From NCBI GenBank assembly GCA_017443585.1, contig JAFSYV010000254.1:1-46641 (forward strand): a stretch of 46,641 bases of DNA, in the 5' to 3' direction. The notes beneath the pieces were generated by a model, which saw only the letters and a list, made by a program, of their open reading frames with translations, did not search any database and was not told the origin of the DNA. Positions 19,819 to 27,131 of the stretch are shown in pieces. The DNA comes from Lentisphaeria bacterium. Lineage in GTDB: Bacteria > Verrucomicrobiota > Lentisphaeria > Victivallales > Victivallaceae. The translations under genes and the position numbers were made by a program. The first letter of the stretch is position 1; every line of letters begins with the position of its first letter.

Positions 19819-20847
19819 ATGGAAAACGAACGACAAACTCCCGAGATCACGGAAATGCTCGCCGGCACCGAGATCGACGGGTTCCTGCTGGAATCCGTCC
19901 TCGGGTCGGGCAGCTACGGCGTGGTCTACCGCGCCCGGCACCTGCTCATGGACAAGCTCTACGCCGTCAAGGTGCTGATGTCCGAGTTCGCTTCCGACGA
20001 GGAACGGGTCAAGGAGTTTTTCCGCGAAAGCAAGATCGCCGCAAGGCTGGAGCATCCCAACATCGTCCAGGCCATCAAGGCGGGCCGGACCGAGACGGGG
20101 CTCTGCTACTTCGTCATGGAGTTCGTGGACGGCATGACCGTCGAGGATATCCGGACCAAGGCCCCGGAGCGGCGTTCGCTCCCCTTCCTGCTGAGTATTT
20201 CCATCCAGCTGGCCGACGCGCTGGATTACGCATGGAACAGCTGCCGCATCATCCACCGGGACATCAAACCCGGCAATCTGCTCATCCGCGAGGCCGACAA
20301 CCGGCTGAAACTGGCCGATCTGGGGCTGGCCGGCGTGGGCAGCGTCAATCAGTCCGGAGATATCTTCGCCACGCCCCTTTACATGGCTCCCGAGGTCGCC
20401 GCCGGGCTGGGCAGCCGCGACGTGACGGGGGATATCTACAGCTTCGGCGTCATGTTCTACGAACTCAGCGCGGGGATCCCGCCTTTTTCCGGATCCGTGG
20501 AGGAGCTCCAGCGGGCCCATGTGGAGGACCTGCCGCCGCCGCTTCTCTCGGCCAATCCCGACCTGGATCCCGAACTGGCCGGTTTCATCGACTCGCTGCT
20601 GGCCAAGTCCCCCGCGGACCGGCCCCAGAGCTGGGCGCTGGTCAAGGAGCGTCTGACCGCCATCCGCTCCCGGCTGTGCGCCAACACCGGGCGGAAGGGG
20701 GCGCAGGGGCGGCCCGAACCCGAGAAGCACCCGGCGGAAAAGGAACGCGGACGGAAACTCGAGGTGCTCTGCATCGCCGTCGTTGTGGTGCTGGTCCTGG
20801 TTCTGGCGGTCATCGCCGCCGTCTCGTTCCGCGGGAGCCTCTTCTGA
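19819..20847 (+). CDS. Ser/Thr protein kinase with C-terminal membrane anchor
   Basis: 342 residues. The Hanks kinase fold is complete: glycine loop LGSGSYG, Lys in YAVKVL, Glu in the alpha-C helix (RESKIAARLEHPNIV), HRDIKPGN, DLG in place of DFG, and APE. A linker and one hydrophobic helix at the C-terminus (VLCIAVVVVLVLVLAVIAAV) leave almost nothing outside, so it is a tail-anchored cytoplasmic kinase without a sensor domain. The ATG at 19819 is nearest the promoter; a start at 19853 would keep the kinase domain intact. It ends 3 bp before the convergent DMT permease gene. Confidence 0.9.
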   Translation: MENERQTPEITEMLAGTEIDGFLLESVLGSGSYGVVYRARHLLMDKLYAVKVLMSEFASDEERVKEFFRESKIAARLEHPNIVQAIKAGRTETGLCYFVMEFVDGMTVEDIRTKAPERRSLPFLLSISIQLADALDYAWNSCRIIHRDIKPGNLLIREADNRLKLADLGLAGVGSVNQSGDIFATPLYMAPEVAAGLGSRDVTGDIYSFGVMFYELSAGIPPFSGSVEELQRAHVEDLPPPLLSANPDLDPELAGFIDSLLAKSPADRPQSWALVKERLTAIRSRLCANTGRKGAQGRPEPEKHPAEKERGRKLEVLCIAVVVVLVLVLAVIAAVSFRGSLF

Positions 20848-20850
20848 GCT

Positions 20851-21750
20851 TCAGAGGCAGATGAGCGGGATCCCCGCGACGCAGCACCCCAGGGCGGCGT
20901 ATTGGAGAAAAGTGAGCCTTTCCTTGAGATAAAGCAGGGAAAAGAGGGAAAAGCCCACGAGGCACGAGGCGATCATTATGGGGTAGGAAGCGCCGCCGAT
21001 GCCGTGCCGGGCCAGAGCGTCCATGGCGGGATACTGGAGCAGACAGGCGGAAATGAGTCCGAAGCCTTGGAGCAACCCCGTGTAGATCCAGAGATATTTC
21101 GACCGCAGATTCGCCTTCAGGGGGGATCCTCCCCGCCGGAAGAGGAGGATCCCCGCCGAGGTGATCAGGACCCCCGCGCCCGTCGCCAGGATCCGGAAGG
21201 GCGGCGGCAGCGCCCGCGAGGATTCGAAGAAGGAGGGCAGCGTCGCCAGGATGTGGACCAGGCCCGTCAGCAGAAAGGCGGTGAAGGCCGGTATCTTCCA
21301 CTCCTTTCCCTTCCCGGTGTTGTCCCGGCCCGCCCCCGAGAGGATCAGCGAAAACAGAATGGCGCAGAGGCCCGCGATGCGCACCGGTTTCGGCGACTCG
21401 CCGAAGACGGCCACTCCCAGCAGGAAGGGAAAGATCATGGCCGACTGGATGACCGCCCAGATGATGCCGTTGGGGCCTTTCTGCATGGCGTAGGCCATCA
21501 GATAGAGCATGACGCAGTTGAGGGCCCCGCAGAAAAAGAAAGATAAAAAGGTGAGCAGCCGCACTTGGGCGGGGATCGCTCCGAGGGCCGTCCAGTCGAG
21601 CAGAGAGAGGCAGACGAGCGAGGAGAATACGGCTCCCAGAAGCTGGATGGCCCCCGGATCGATCTTCCTTTTGGGGGCGGCCCCCATGACCGCTCCGGTC
21701 AAGGTCCAGCCGAGACCCACCAGAACAAGACTTGCTATGCTCGGGATCAT
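20851..21750 (-). CDS. DMT/EamA-type permease
   Basis: 299 residues from ATG 21750, which follows GGAGGTG by 8 bp; upstream ATGs lie outside the expected transcript. Ten hydrophobic helices in two similar halves (first half ending LLGVAVFGESPKPVRIAGL, second ending LFSLLYLKERLTFLQYAALG) show the drug/metabolite transporter fold. Such proteins move small metabolites across the inner membrane; the substrate is unknown. Confidence 0.78.
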   Translation of the reverse strand: MIPSIASLVLVGLGWTLTGAVMGAAPKRKIDPGAIQLLGAVFSSLVCLSLLDWTALGAIPAQVRLLTFLSFFFCGALNCVMLYLMAYAMQKGPNGIIWAVIQSAMIFPFLLGVAVFGESPKPVRIAGLCAILFSLILSGAGRDNTGKGKEWKIPAFTAFLLTGLVHILATLPSFFESSRALPPPFRILATGAGVLITSAGILLFRRGGSPLKANLRSKYLWIYTGLLQGFGLISACLLQYPAMDALARHGIGGASYPIMIASCLVGFSLFSLLYLKERLTFLQYAALGCCVAGIPLICL

Positions 21751-21789
21751 TCCTTCACACCTCCCCGAAATCGAAAAAATCTTCCGCAT

Positions 21790-21817
21790 AATGTAGCACC
21801 GTTTGCTCTTTTTGCAA
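21790..21817 (-). promoter_or_regulatory. sigma-70 promoter TTGCAA-16-TACATT
   Basis: On the minus strand -35 TTGCAA (21817-21812), 16 bp, -10 TACATT (21795-21790). It drives the permease gene and is divergent from the promoter at 21871. Confidence 0.55.
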
Positions 21818-21870
21818 CGTCGGGAAAGACACATTGTCGAAAAAATCCATGCCCGGTACGGATTTTTCCA

Positions 21871-21899
21871 TTTACTTTCGCCGGGAACCGTGCTATATT
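21871..21899 (+). promoter_or_regulatory. sigma-70 promoter TTTACT-17-TATATT
   Basis: -35 TTTACT (21871-21876), 17 bp, -10 TATATT (21894-21899) preceded by TGC. It lies about 45 bp before the sugar kinase start. Confidence 0.7.
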
Positions 21900-21945
21900 A
21901 AAGCGCATCCAACGTTTCACAAGGTCTTTCAAGGAGGTAAAGATT

Positions 21946-23019
21946 ATGGCCCATGATCTCAGCGCCGTCTGCACCGGGTTTCCCGATGCGGGGAAGTTCG
22001 TTTCCGGCATTCCCTACGGGACCGGACATATCAACGACACCTACAAGGTCGAAACCGACAGGCACACGCTGATCGTCCAGCGGGTGAACACCTCCATCTT
22101 CCGCCAGCCCGAAGAGCTGATGGAAAACTTCGTTCGGGTGACCTCTCACATCGCCGGAAAACTCAAAGGCGGCAATAGTGCCGACAAGACCCTTTCGCCC
22201 CTCTTCAACGCGCAGGGCAAACCCTGGTTCCGTGACGCGGAAGGCAACTTCTGGCGGAGCTACATCTACGTGGACAAGGCCCGCACCTACGACATCATCG
22301 AAAACGACACGCAGGCCTTCGAAGCCGCCGCCGCCTTCGGCCGGTTCCAGAACTATCTGGCCGACATGCCGGGACGGCTCTTCGAGACCATCCCCAATTT
22401 CCACCACACCGTTTCCCGGCTTAACGATCTCAAGGCCGCCGTCGCCGCGGACAAGGTCGGAAGACTCAAGGAGGTGGGGCGCGAAGTGGACTTCGTCATG
22501 GCCAGGGAAAAGGATTGCGGACTGCTCCTCGATCTGCAGGCCAAAGGCGAGGTCGTGGAACGGACCACCCACAACGACACCAAGCTCAACAACGTCCTTA
22601 TCAGCGAAGAGACCGGCAAGGGCATCTGCGTCATCGACCTGGACACCGTCATGCCCGGTCTGCCCCACTATGACTTCGGCGACATGGTGCGCACGGGGAC
22701 CAGTCCCGCCGCCGAGGACGAAAAGGACCTGACCCGTGTCCGCATGCGGTTCGAGATGTTCGAAGCGCTGCTTCGCGGCTATCTTTCCGCCGCGGGGAAG
22801 TTCCTCAACCCGCTGGAAAAATCCCTGCTGCCTTTCTCCGGAAAGCTCATCACGCTGGAGATCGGGATCCGGTTCCTCACCGACTACCTTTCGGGCGACG
22901 TCTATTTCAAGGTGAAGCGTCCGGGCCACAACCTGGACCGCTGCCGCACCCAGTTCAAGCTGGTGAGCTCCATCGAGGAGCAGTTCGACGCCATGCGCAG
23001 ACTCACCGATTCACTCTGA
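21946..23019 (+). CDS. NahK-like sugar 1-kinase (aminoglycoside phosphotransferase fold)
   Basis: 357 residues from ATG 21946, 8 bp after AAGGAGG. The N-terminal lobe has GIPYGTGHINDTYKV, typical of N-acetylhexosamine 1-kinase relatives. The catalytic loop is THNDTKLNNVL and the metal-binding motif VIDLDTVMPG. NahK phosphorylates GlcNAc/GalNAc released from mucin or milk glycans, which would suit a host-glycan degrader. Several enzymes share this signature, so the exact sugar is open. The AAC(3)-TIM fusion gene follows after 16 bp and is probably in the same pathway. Confidence 0.82.
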   Translation: MAHDLSAVCTGFPDAGKFVSGIPYGTGHINDTYKVETDRHTLIVQRVNTSIFRQPEELMENFVRVTSHIAGKLKGGNSADKTLSPLFNAQGKPWFRDAEGNFWRSYIYVDKARTYDIIENDTQAFEAAAAFGRFQNYLADMPGRLFETIPNFHHTVSRLNDLKAAVAADKVGRLKEVGREVDFVMAREKDCGLLLDLQAKGEVVERTTHNDTKLNNVLISEETGKGICVIDLDTVMPGLPHYDFGDMVRTGTSPAAEDEKDLTRVRMRFEMFEALLRGYLSAAGKFLNPLEKSLLPFSGKLITLEIGIRFLTDYLSGDVYFKVKRPGHNLDRCRTQFKLVSSIEEQFDAMRRLTDSL

Positions 23020-23035
23020 CAGGAAGGGAAAGATC

Positions 23036-24472
23036 ATGACCAAACAGGAGATCGTGCAGGGGTTGCGGACCCTCGGCCTGAAGCAGGGCGACATCGTTCT
23101 GCTCCACAGCTCGCTTTACAGTCTGGGGCACGTCGAAGGCGGCCCCGAAGCGGTGATCGACGCCTTCCTCGAGGCGATCGGCAAGGAGGGAACGCTCCTC
23201 GTGCCCGTTTTCGGCGATCTGGGGATCCTCACCACCACCCTCAAGAACCGTCCCGGCGCGGTGGTCAGTCCCTGTCCCGTGGGCACCGTGGCCGCGCTGG
23301 GCCCGGCGGCCGAAGAGCTCTGCCGCGACCACTGGAAACCCGAAAGCTGCCACGGCGAAGGGACCCCCTTCAAGCGTTTGGCTGACAAGGGCGGCTACGT
23401 CTGCCTCATGGGGGTGGATCAGGACCGGAACACCTCGCTCCACGGCATCGAGGCGGAACTGCGTCTGGCCTATCTGGGCTCCACCTCGCGGGAGTTCACC
23501 ACGCCCGAGGGCGAGACCGTCAAAAAGACCTGGAAATACTATCCCGGCCCCCATCGGGATTTCATTTCCTTCGACCACGTTCTCAAGGAGCGGGGGATCA
23601 TGAAACAGCTCCGCATCGGCAACTCGCAGGTGCGGCTCATCGACGCCAAAGGCATGTGGGAGTGCGGCATGGAACTGGGGGCGGCGGATCCCGCCTTCAT
23701 CCTCTGCGACAACCCCGGCTGCGGGGACTGCGTCCGCCAGCGGGCCGCGCTGGCCCGTGACTTCTTCGCCCACGAGGATTTCAAGCTCACGGCCTCCTCC
23801 CGTCTGGCCGGGCGCTACGTTCCCGAGATGGTGGAAAAATGTCAGGCCGCGGGTGTGACCTTCCTCGAACTGGATTTCGTGCAGGGCGTCCCCGCCGCTT
23901 CGCTCAAGGCGGAAAAGCTGGCCGCCGTGGTGAAGGAACTTGCCGACGGCGGCATCGGCGTCAGCGCCATCCGCGCTTTCGCCGCCCCCAACAAGGCGGA
24001 AGATTTCGCCGCCAAGGTCAAGGCCGCCGGGATCCCCGGCGTCATCCTGCCCCTTCCCGCTTCCGGCCCTGCCGCCGAAGCGGCCCGGGCCGCCGGACTC
24101 TCGGTTAATTTCTTCAACGTGGCACTGACCAGCGCCGCCGCCAACGCCGCTTTGAAGCGCCGCCTCGAAAAAGGCGGGGACTACGGCATCTGCTTCAACC
24201 CGGCCAACTTCGTCATGGCGGGCGAACGGGCCTTCGGCGTCTACCGCACGGGCCGCTTCATCAAGACCATGCGCCAGCTGGACGTGAACGACATCCTGCC
24301 CGACGGCACGGTGACGCCGCTTGCCCGGGGCGGCGCGGAGATCAAGGAGATGATCTCCATCGCCCGCTGCGCCAGCTTCCCCGGCTTCATGTGCCTCGCG
24401 GGCGGCATCCAGACCACCCAGGACCTGAAGACCATGGCGGCCGACTTCCGCCGTCTCATCGAAAACATGTGA
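23036..24472 (+). CDS. AAC(3)-family acetyltransferase fused to a TIM-barrel sugar isomerase-like domain
   Basis: 478 residues. About 1-240 form an aminoglycoside 3-N-acetyltransferase family domain, with DIVLLHSSLYSLG, GTLLVPVFG and the HGEGTPFKRLADKGGYVCLMGV region. About 245-478 form a separate (beta/alpha) domain resembling sugar-phosphate isomerase/epimerases, with FLELDFVQG, GIGVSAIRAF, GICFNPANF and FPGFMCLAGGI. The AAC(3) fold is also used for non-antibiotic amino sugars, and the neighbouring NahK-like kinase favours amino-sugar metabolism over resistance. Ribosome site GGAAGGGAAAG lies before the ATG. Two terminators follow. Confidence 0.75.
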   Translation: MTKQEIVQGLRTLGLKQGDIVLLHSSLYSLGHVEGGPEAVIDAFLEAIGKEGTLLVPVFGDLGILTTTLKNRPGAVVSPCPVGTVAALGPAAEELCRDHWKPESCHGEGTPFKRLADKGGYVCLMGVDQDRNTSLHGIEAELRLAYLGSTSREFTTPEGETVKKTWKYYPGPHRDFISFDHVLKERGIMKQLRIGNSQVRLIDAKGMWECGMELGAADPAFILCDNPGCGDCVRQRAALARDFFAHEDFKLTASSRLAGRYVPEMVEKCQAAGVTFLELDFVQGVPAASLKAEKLAAVVKELADGGIGVSAIRAFAAPNKAEDFAAKVKAAGIPGVILPLPASGPAAEAARAAGLSVNFFNVALTSAAANAALKRRLEKGGDYGICFNPANFVMAGERAFGVYRTGRFIKTMRQLDVNDILPDGTVTPLARGGAEIKEMISIARCASFPGFMCLAGGIQTTQDLKTMAADFRRLIENM

Positions 24473-24481
24473 CCGATCAAG

Positions 24482-24509
24482 CGCCGTCCGCAGCGCGGGC
24501 GGCGTTTTT
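24482..24509 (+). terminator. Intrinsic terminator after the AAC(3) fusion gene
   Basis: CGCCGTCCGC (24482-24491) pairs with GCGGGCGGCG (24495-24504; one G-U) over AGC, followed by TTTTT. Confidence 0.8.
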
Positions 24510-24522
24510 CCCGAAAACATTT

Positions 24523-24564
24523 GTCCCGCCTTCCCCGGCCTGACCGGGAAGGGCGGGACTTTTT
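24523..24564 (+). terminator. Second, longer hairpin terminator
   Basis: GTCCCGCC (24523-24530) pairs with GGCGGGAC (24552-24559), with further GC pairing inside the stem. TTTTT follows. Confidence 0.75.
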
Positions 24565-24576
24565 GTTGCGGAAGAT

Positions 24577-24652
24577 TTACACCAGGCAGGAAAGCTCGTC
24601 GAACTTCGCCACCAGGTCGGGGATGGAAATGAGTTTCCTCTGGGGGGCCACT
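24577..24652 (-). pseudogene. Remnant: last 24 codons of a sugar-phosphate isomerase-like gene
   Basis: On the minus strand this reads VAPQRKLISIPDLVAKFDEL then SCLV and a stop. It is nearly the same end as the intact gene at 26120-27007 (VAPQRKLISIPDLVAKFEEL, GRLV). The 54 bp 24599-24652 are identical to 26142-26195. Nothing of the rest of that gene is found upstream of it, so this is a broken copy next to the AT-rich insert. Confidence 0.8.
24599..24652. repeat. 54-bp direct repeat, left copy
   Basis: Identical over 54 bp to 26142-26195 in the same orientation. Similarity continues less perfectly to the stop codon at 24577. Together the copies bracket about 1.5 kb of AT-rich DNA. Confidence 0.9.
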
Positions 24653-24778
24653 CCCCCTGAAAAAGTTCTCAGCGCGCTCTGAAAGTATCGGATCGCTCAA
24701 AAACTCCTTGAGGATCAGACGATGGATCTTGACATTTCGCTTACTGACGAATAGACGACAGCGAAAGGGAGGTGTTCT

Positions 24779-25633
24779 GTGGAAATCGAACAAATTATGC
24801 AGATGCTCAAGGGAAAAACTGAGGCCCAATTCGTAAGATTTGTTTCGGATAAAGGCCCCAACAGTTGTGAATTCTGTCGCGCTCACCATGGAAAGATTTT
24901 TCGCATGGATGATCCGGAAAAACCTCAGTTGCCTATACATCCGAATTGTCGGTGTAAATACGAAGAAATTAAGGAAAGCGAAGTACTGGCATCGGCGGGG
25001 ATGAAGGATGAGGGGTTTACTCCTGTTTATAAGGGCGAAGATAAGAAAACGTCAAAGGGGGCGACTGAAAAATCGACCGGGCATACCGGAAAAACATCGA
25101 TCGCCAAGCAGGAGAAATCTTCGTTCAATCATGTTGTTGTCAGAGTAATGGCGCCCGGTGACAGTGGTTACGGCAAATTTTCGACGAAACATCGTTTGGG
25201 AGATTTTTCTCAAATAGGAATGTTGTGTTGCACCGGCATTGATGACCTGCTGACTTGTTTGGAAAAAAGATACCCCCAGGGGAATATTTCCAGTCTGCTT
25301 CTCATAGGCCATTCGGGGGATGACGCGGGTTTTTTTGTGGGGAACGAAAATTTGCGCAGCATGGATAAAAATCAAATAAAAAGGTTCAGGAAACTATTGG
25401 CTCCTTATGCTCTTCTTGAGTTGCGCATGTGCAGTACGGTCAGAGGTGAAGAAGGGAAAAAGGCTGCGCAACGTTTGGCAAGAACCTTGAACGTCATTGT
25501 GATTGCATACGAAAACCCCGTTACGGCGTTTGCTTTTCCCGCTTTTTCCGCCGATGAATCGGATCCTAAGAAAGGGACGAAAGAAACGAGATACTTTCAA
25601 CCGGTCAATCGAAGGATATTTTTCCCAAGATGA
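24779..25633 (+). CDS. MuF-like zinc motif fused to a caspase-like (CHAT/DUF4347-type) domain
   Basis: 284 residues from GTG 24779, with GGGAGG about 6 bp upstream. Residues 25-65 carry C30-x2-C33-x2-HH and IHPNC57RC59, the signature at the end of phage MuF/SPP1 gp7-type minor head proteins. A lysine/threonine-rich linker (85-115) joins a compact alpha/beta domain (118-284). It has LLLIGHSG (His178) and LELRMCS (Cys218), spaced 40 residues, as the His-Cys dyad of caspase-like peptidases. MuF domains are known to carry C-terminal toxins, so a protease effector is plausible. The MuF part here is only its last 50 residues. The coding style is much more AT-rich than the flanking genes. Confidence 0.65.
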   Translation: MEIEQIMQMLKGKTEAQFVRFVSDKGPNSCEFCRAHHGKIFRMDDPEKPQLPIHPNCRCKYEEIKESEVLASAGMKDEGFTPVYKGEDKKTSKGATEKSTGHTGKTSIAKQEKSSFNHVVVRVMAPGDSGYGKFSTKHRLGDFSQIGMLCCTGIDDLLTCLEKRYPQGNISSLLLIGHSGDDAGFFVGNENLRSMDKNQIKRFRKLLAPYALLELRMCSTVRGEEGKKAAQRLARTLNVIVIAYENPVTAFAFPAFSADESDPKKGTKETRYFQPVNRRIFFPR

Positions 25634-25634
25634 T

Positions 25635-25663
25635 TTGTTTTTTATCTCTGCCGATGCTATATT
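25635..25663 (+). promoter_or_regulatory. sigma-70 promoter TTGTTT-17-TATATT
   Basis: -35 TTGTTT (25635-25640), 17 bp, -10 TATATT (25658-25663) preceded by TGC. It lies between the MuF-like gene and the small membrane protein and gives the latter its own transcript. Confidence 0.65.
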
Positions 25664-25694
25664 AACGCATAGTCGATCTTGAATTGGTGGAGAT

Positions 25695-26093
25695 ATGAAG
25701 CCGGGAGCTTTTTTTCAAAGATTATGGGAGTGCTTCGCTTTGAGCGTATGCGCCTTTACGCTGGCGTTCATCGGATATACCACTTATGACCGCATTGCGC
25801 GGATCAGCGTCGACTGCACTCACCTTTCTGAAATAACGCTTCTTCAGGTGTGGAAAAGGGAAACTTGTCTCAAGTTGAAACTGACCCCCGGATCCTGTGA
25901 TGATGTTGAAACGGATGTTCTCTATGCCCGATTCGACAAAGATCTTTCCGGGGCGATCAGGAGGGACTCGAAAAACAACTTTTACGTCACCGTCATAGGA
26001 AAGACTTTCTGGGGAAAGCGCATCGCCCGCTACAAGGTGGCCGGAGATTTCGCGGAGCTCCGAAAACTCTTCGACGAGCAGCTTGAGAAGTAA
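25695..26093 (+). CDS. Small membrane-anchored protein, possible immunity partner
   Basis: 132 residues. Residues about 12-30 form one membrane helix (ALSVCAFTLAFIGYTTY). The rest is a soluble alpha/beta domain with two cysteines close to the helix and a basic C-terminal part. GGTGGAGA precedes the ATG. No family is recognised. It follows the MuF/caspase-like gene inside the same AT-rich insert and has its own promoter, the usual arrangement of an immunity gene; that role is inferred from position only. Confidence 0.55.
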   Translation: MKPGAFFQRLWECFALSVCAFTLAFIGYTTYDRIARISVDCTHLSEITLLQVWKRETCLKLKLTPGSCDDVETDVLYARFDKDLSGAIRRDSKNNFYVTVIGKTFWGKRIARYKVAGDFAELRKLFDEQLEK

Positions 26094-26119
26094 TGCAGGT
26101 TTGCGGCCGAACGTCGGCC

Positions 26120-27007
26120 TTACACCAGTCGGCCGAGTTCCTCGAACTTCGCCACCAGGTCGGGGATGGAAATGAGTTTCCTCTGGGGGGCCACTTCGCT
26201 CTGGATCAGTTTCAGCCGGGGGGCGGCGTCGAGGAGTTTCAGGATCTTCGGCCAGTCCACGTTGCCCCGTCCGGGGAGATCATGGGCGTCGTTCCAGCCC
26301 GTATTGTCGTGCAGATGGCAGATGACCGTCTGGGGAAGCATTTTTTCCAGCGCCTTGTCCTCCCATTCGGGAACGGCGATCCCCGCCTTTCGCCAGCCGC
26401 TCCAGGCGTTGCCCGTGGCGTAATCCCGTCCCCGGTCCATGATGTTGGCGTGGCCGGAATCGTAGCAGAACCCGAGGAAGTCGGTGGGGAATTCGGCCTT
26501 GATGCTGTTCAGGACGTCGGGCGTGTTCACTTGGAACCAGATGTTTTCGATGCAGATGATGACGCCGTTCTTTTCCGCGACGGGGAGCAGTTCCGCCAGG
26601 GCCTCTTTCACGCGGGCCGTGTGGACCGCGGCGGGGATGGCGGCGGCGGGGTCGAAGTGATTGTTGCCCACGTGGATCGTGATGGTGTCCACCTTCATGG
26701 CGTTGCAGATCTCCAGCGCCAGTTTCGCCCGGGTGATCATCATGGCTCTTTTTTCGGGGAAGGGGCAGTTCATGTCCAGCACCGGGCCGAAGGGGGCGTG
26801 GGCGTCGAGAAAGCTTAATCCTGCGTCGCTCATTTCCCTGAGCAGTTCATCTTCCAGCCCCGGTTTGGCGATGATCTGCTGGATCAACGCGTCCGTGAGG
26901 ACGAGGTGCTTCGCCCCGGCGGCGGCGAATTCCGCCATGATATAGGGCCGCATGCGGTCGGTAACGGAGACGAAGTCGAAAAAGTAGGTCACGGGGACGC
27001 GGAACAT
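26120..27007 (-). CDS. Sugar-phosphate isomerase/epimerase-like TIM-barrel protein
   Basis: 295 residues of the xylose isomerase-like/AP endonuclease 2 superfamily. Likely metal ligands occur in order: His in TITIHVGNNHF, Glu in CIENIW, Asp and His in CYDSGHAN, His in CHLHDN, and a C-terminal Glu in QSEVAPQRK. Members isomerise or epimerise sugars and their derivatives. AAAGGG lies about 11 bp before the ATG, and the promoter at 27053-27081 drives it alone. Its last 24 codons are duplicated at 24577-24652. Confidence 0.82.
   Translation of the reverse strand: MFRVPVTYFFDFVSVTDRMRPYIMAEFAAAGAKHLVLTDALIQQIIAKPGLEDELLREMSDAGLSFLDAHAPFGPVLDMNCPFPEKRAMMITRAKLALEICNAMKVDTITIHVGNNHFDPAAAIPAAVHTARVKEALAELLPVAEKNGVIICIENIWFQVNTPDVLNSIKAEFPTDFLGFCYDSGHANIMDRGRDYATGNAWSGWRKAGIAVPEWEDKALEKMLPQTVICHLHDNTGWNDAHDLPGRGNVDWPKILKLLDAAPRLKLIQSEVAPQRKLISIPDLVAKFEELGRLV
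26142..26195. repeat. 54-bp direct repeat, right copy
   Basis: Identical to 24599-24652. It lies in the 3' end of the intact isomerase-like gene. Confidence 0.9.
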
Positions 27008-27052
27008 GATGAATTACCCTTTCGTTTGTTCTATGCCTGAAACACGGAGCAT

Positions 27053-27081
27053 ATTATACCACGCCGTTCCTCATTTTTCAA
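27053..27081 (-). promoter_or_regulatory. sigma-70 promoter TTGAAA-17-TATAAT
   Basis: On the minus strand -35 TTGAAA (27081-27076), 17 bp, -10 TATAAT (27058-27053), about 45 bp upstream of the isomerase-like gene. Confidence 0.75.
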
Positions 27082-27131
27082 GAGGCGCGGTCCGCTTTTC
27101 CATGTTTTTCGCCGGTTTCGGAGCCTTGGGA

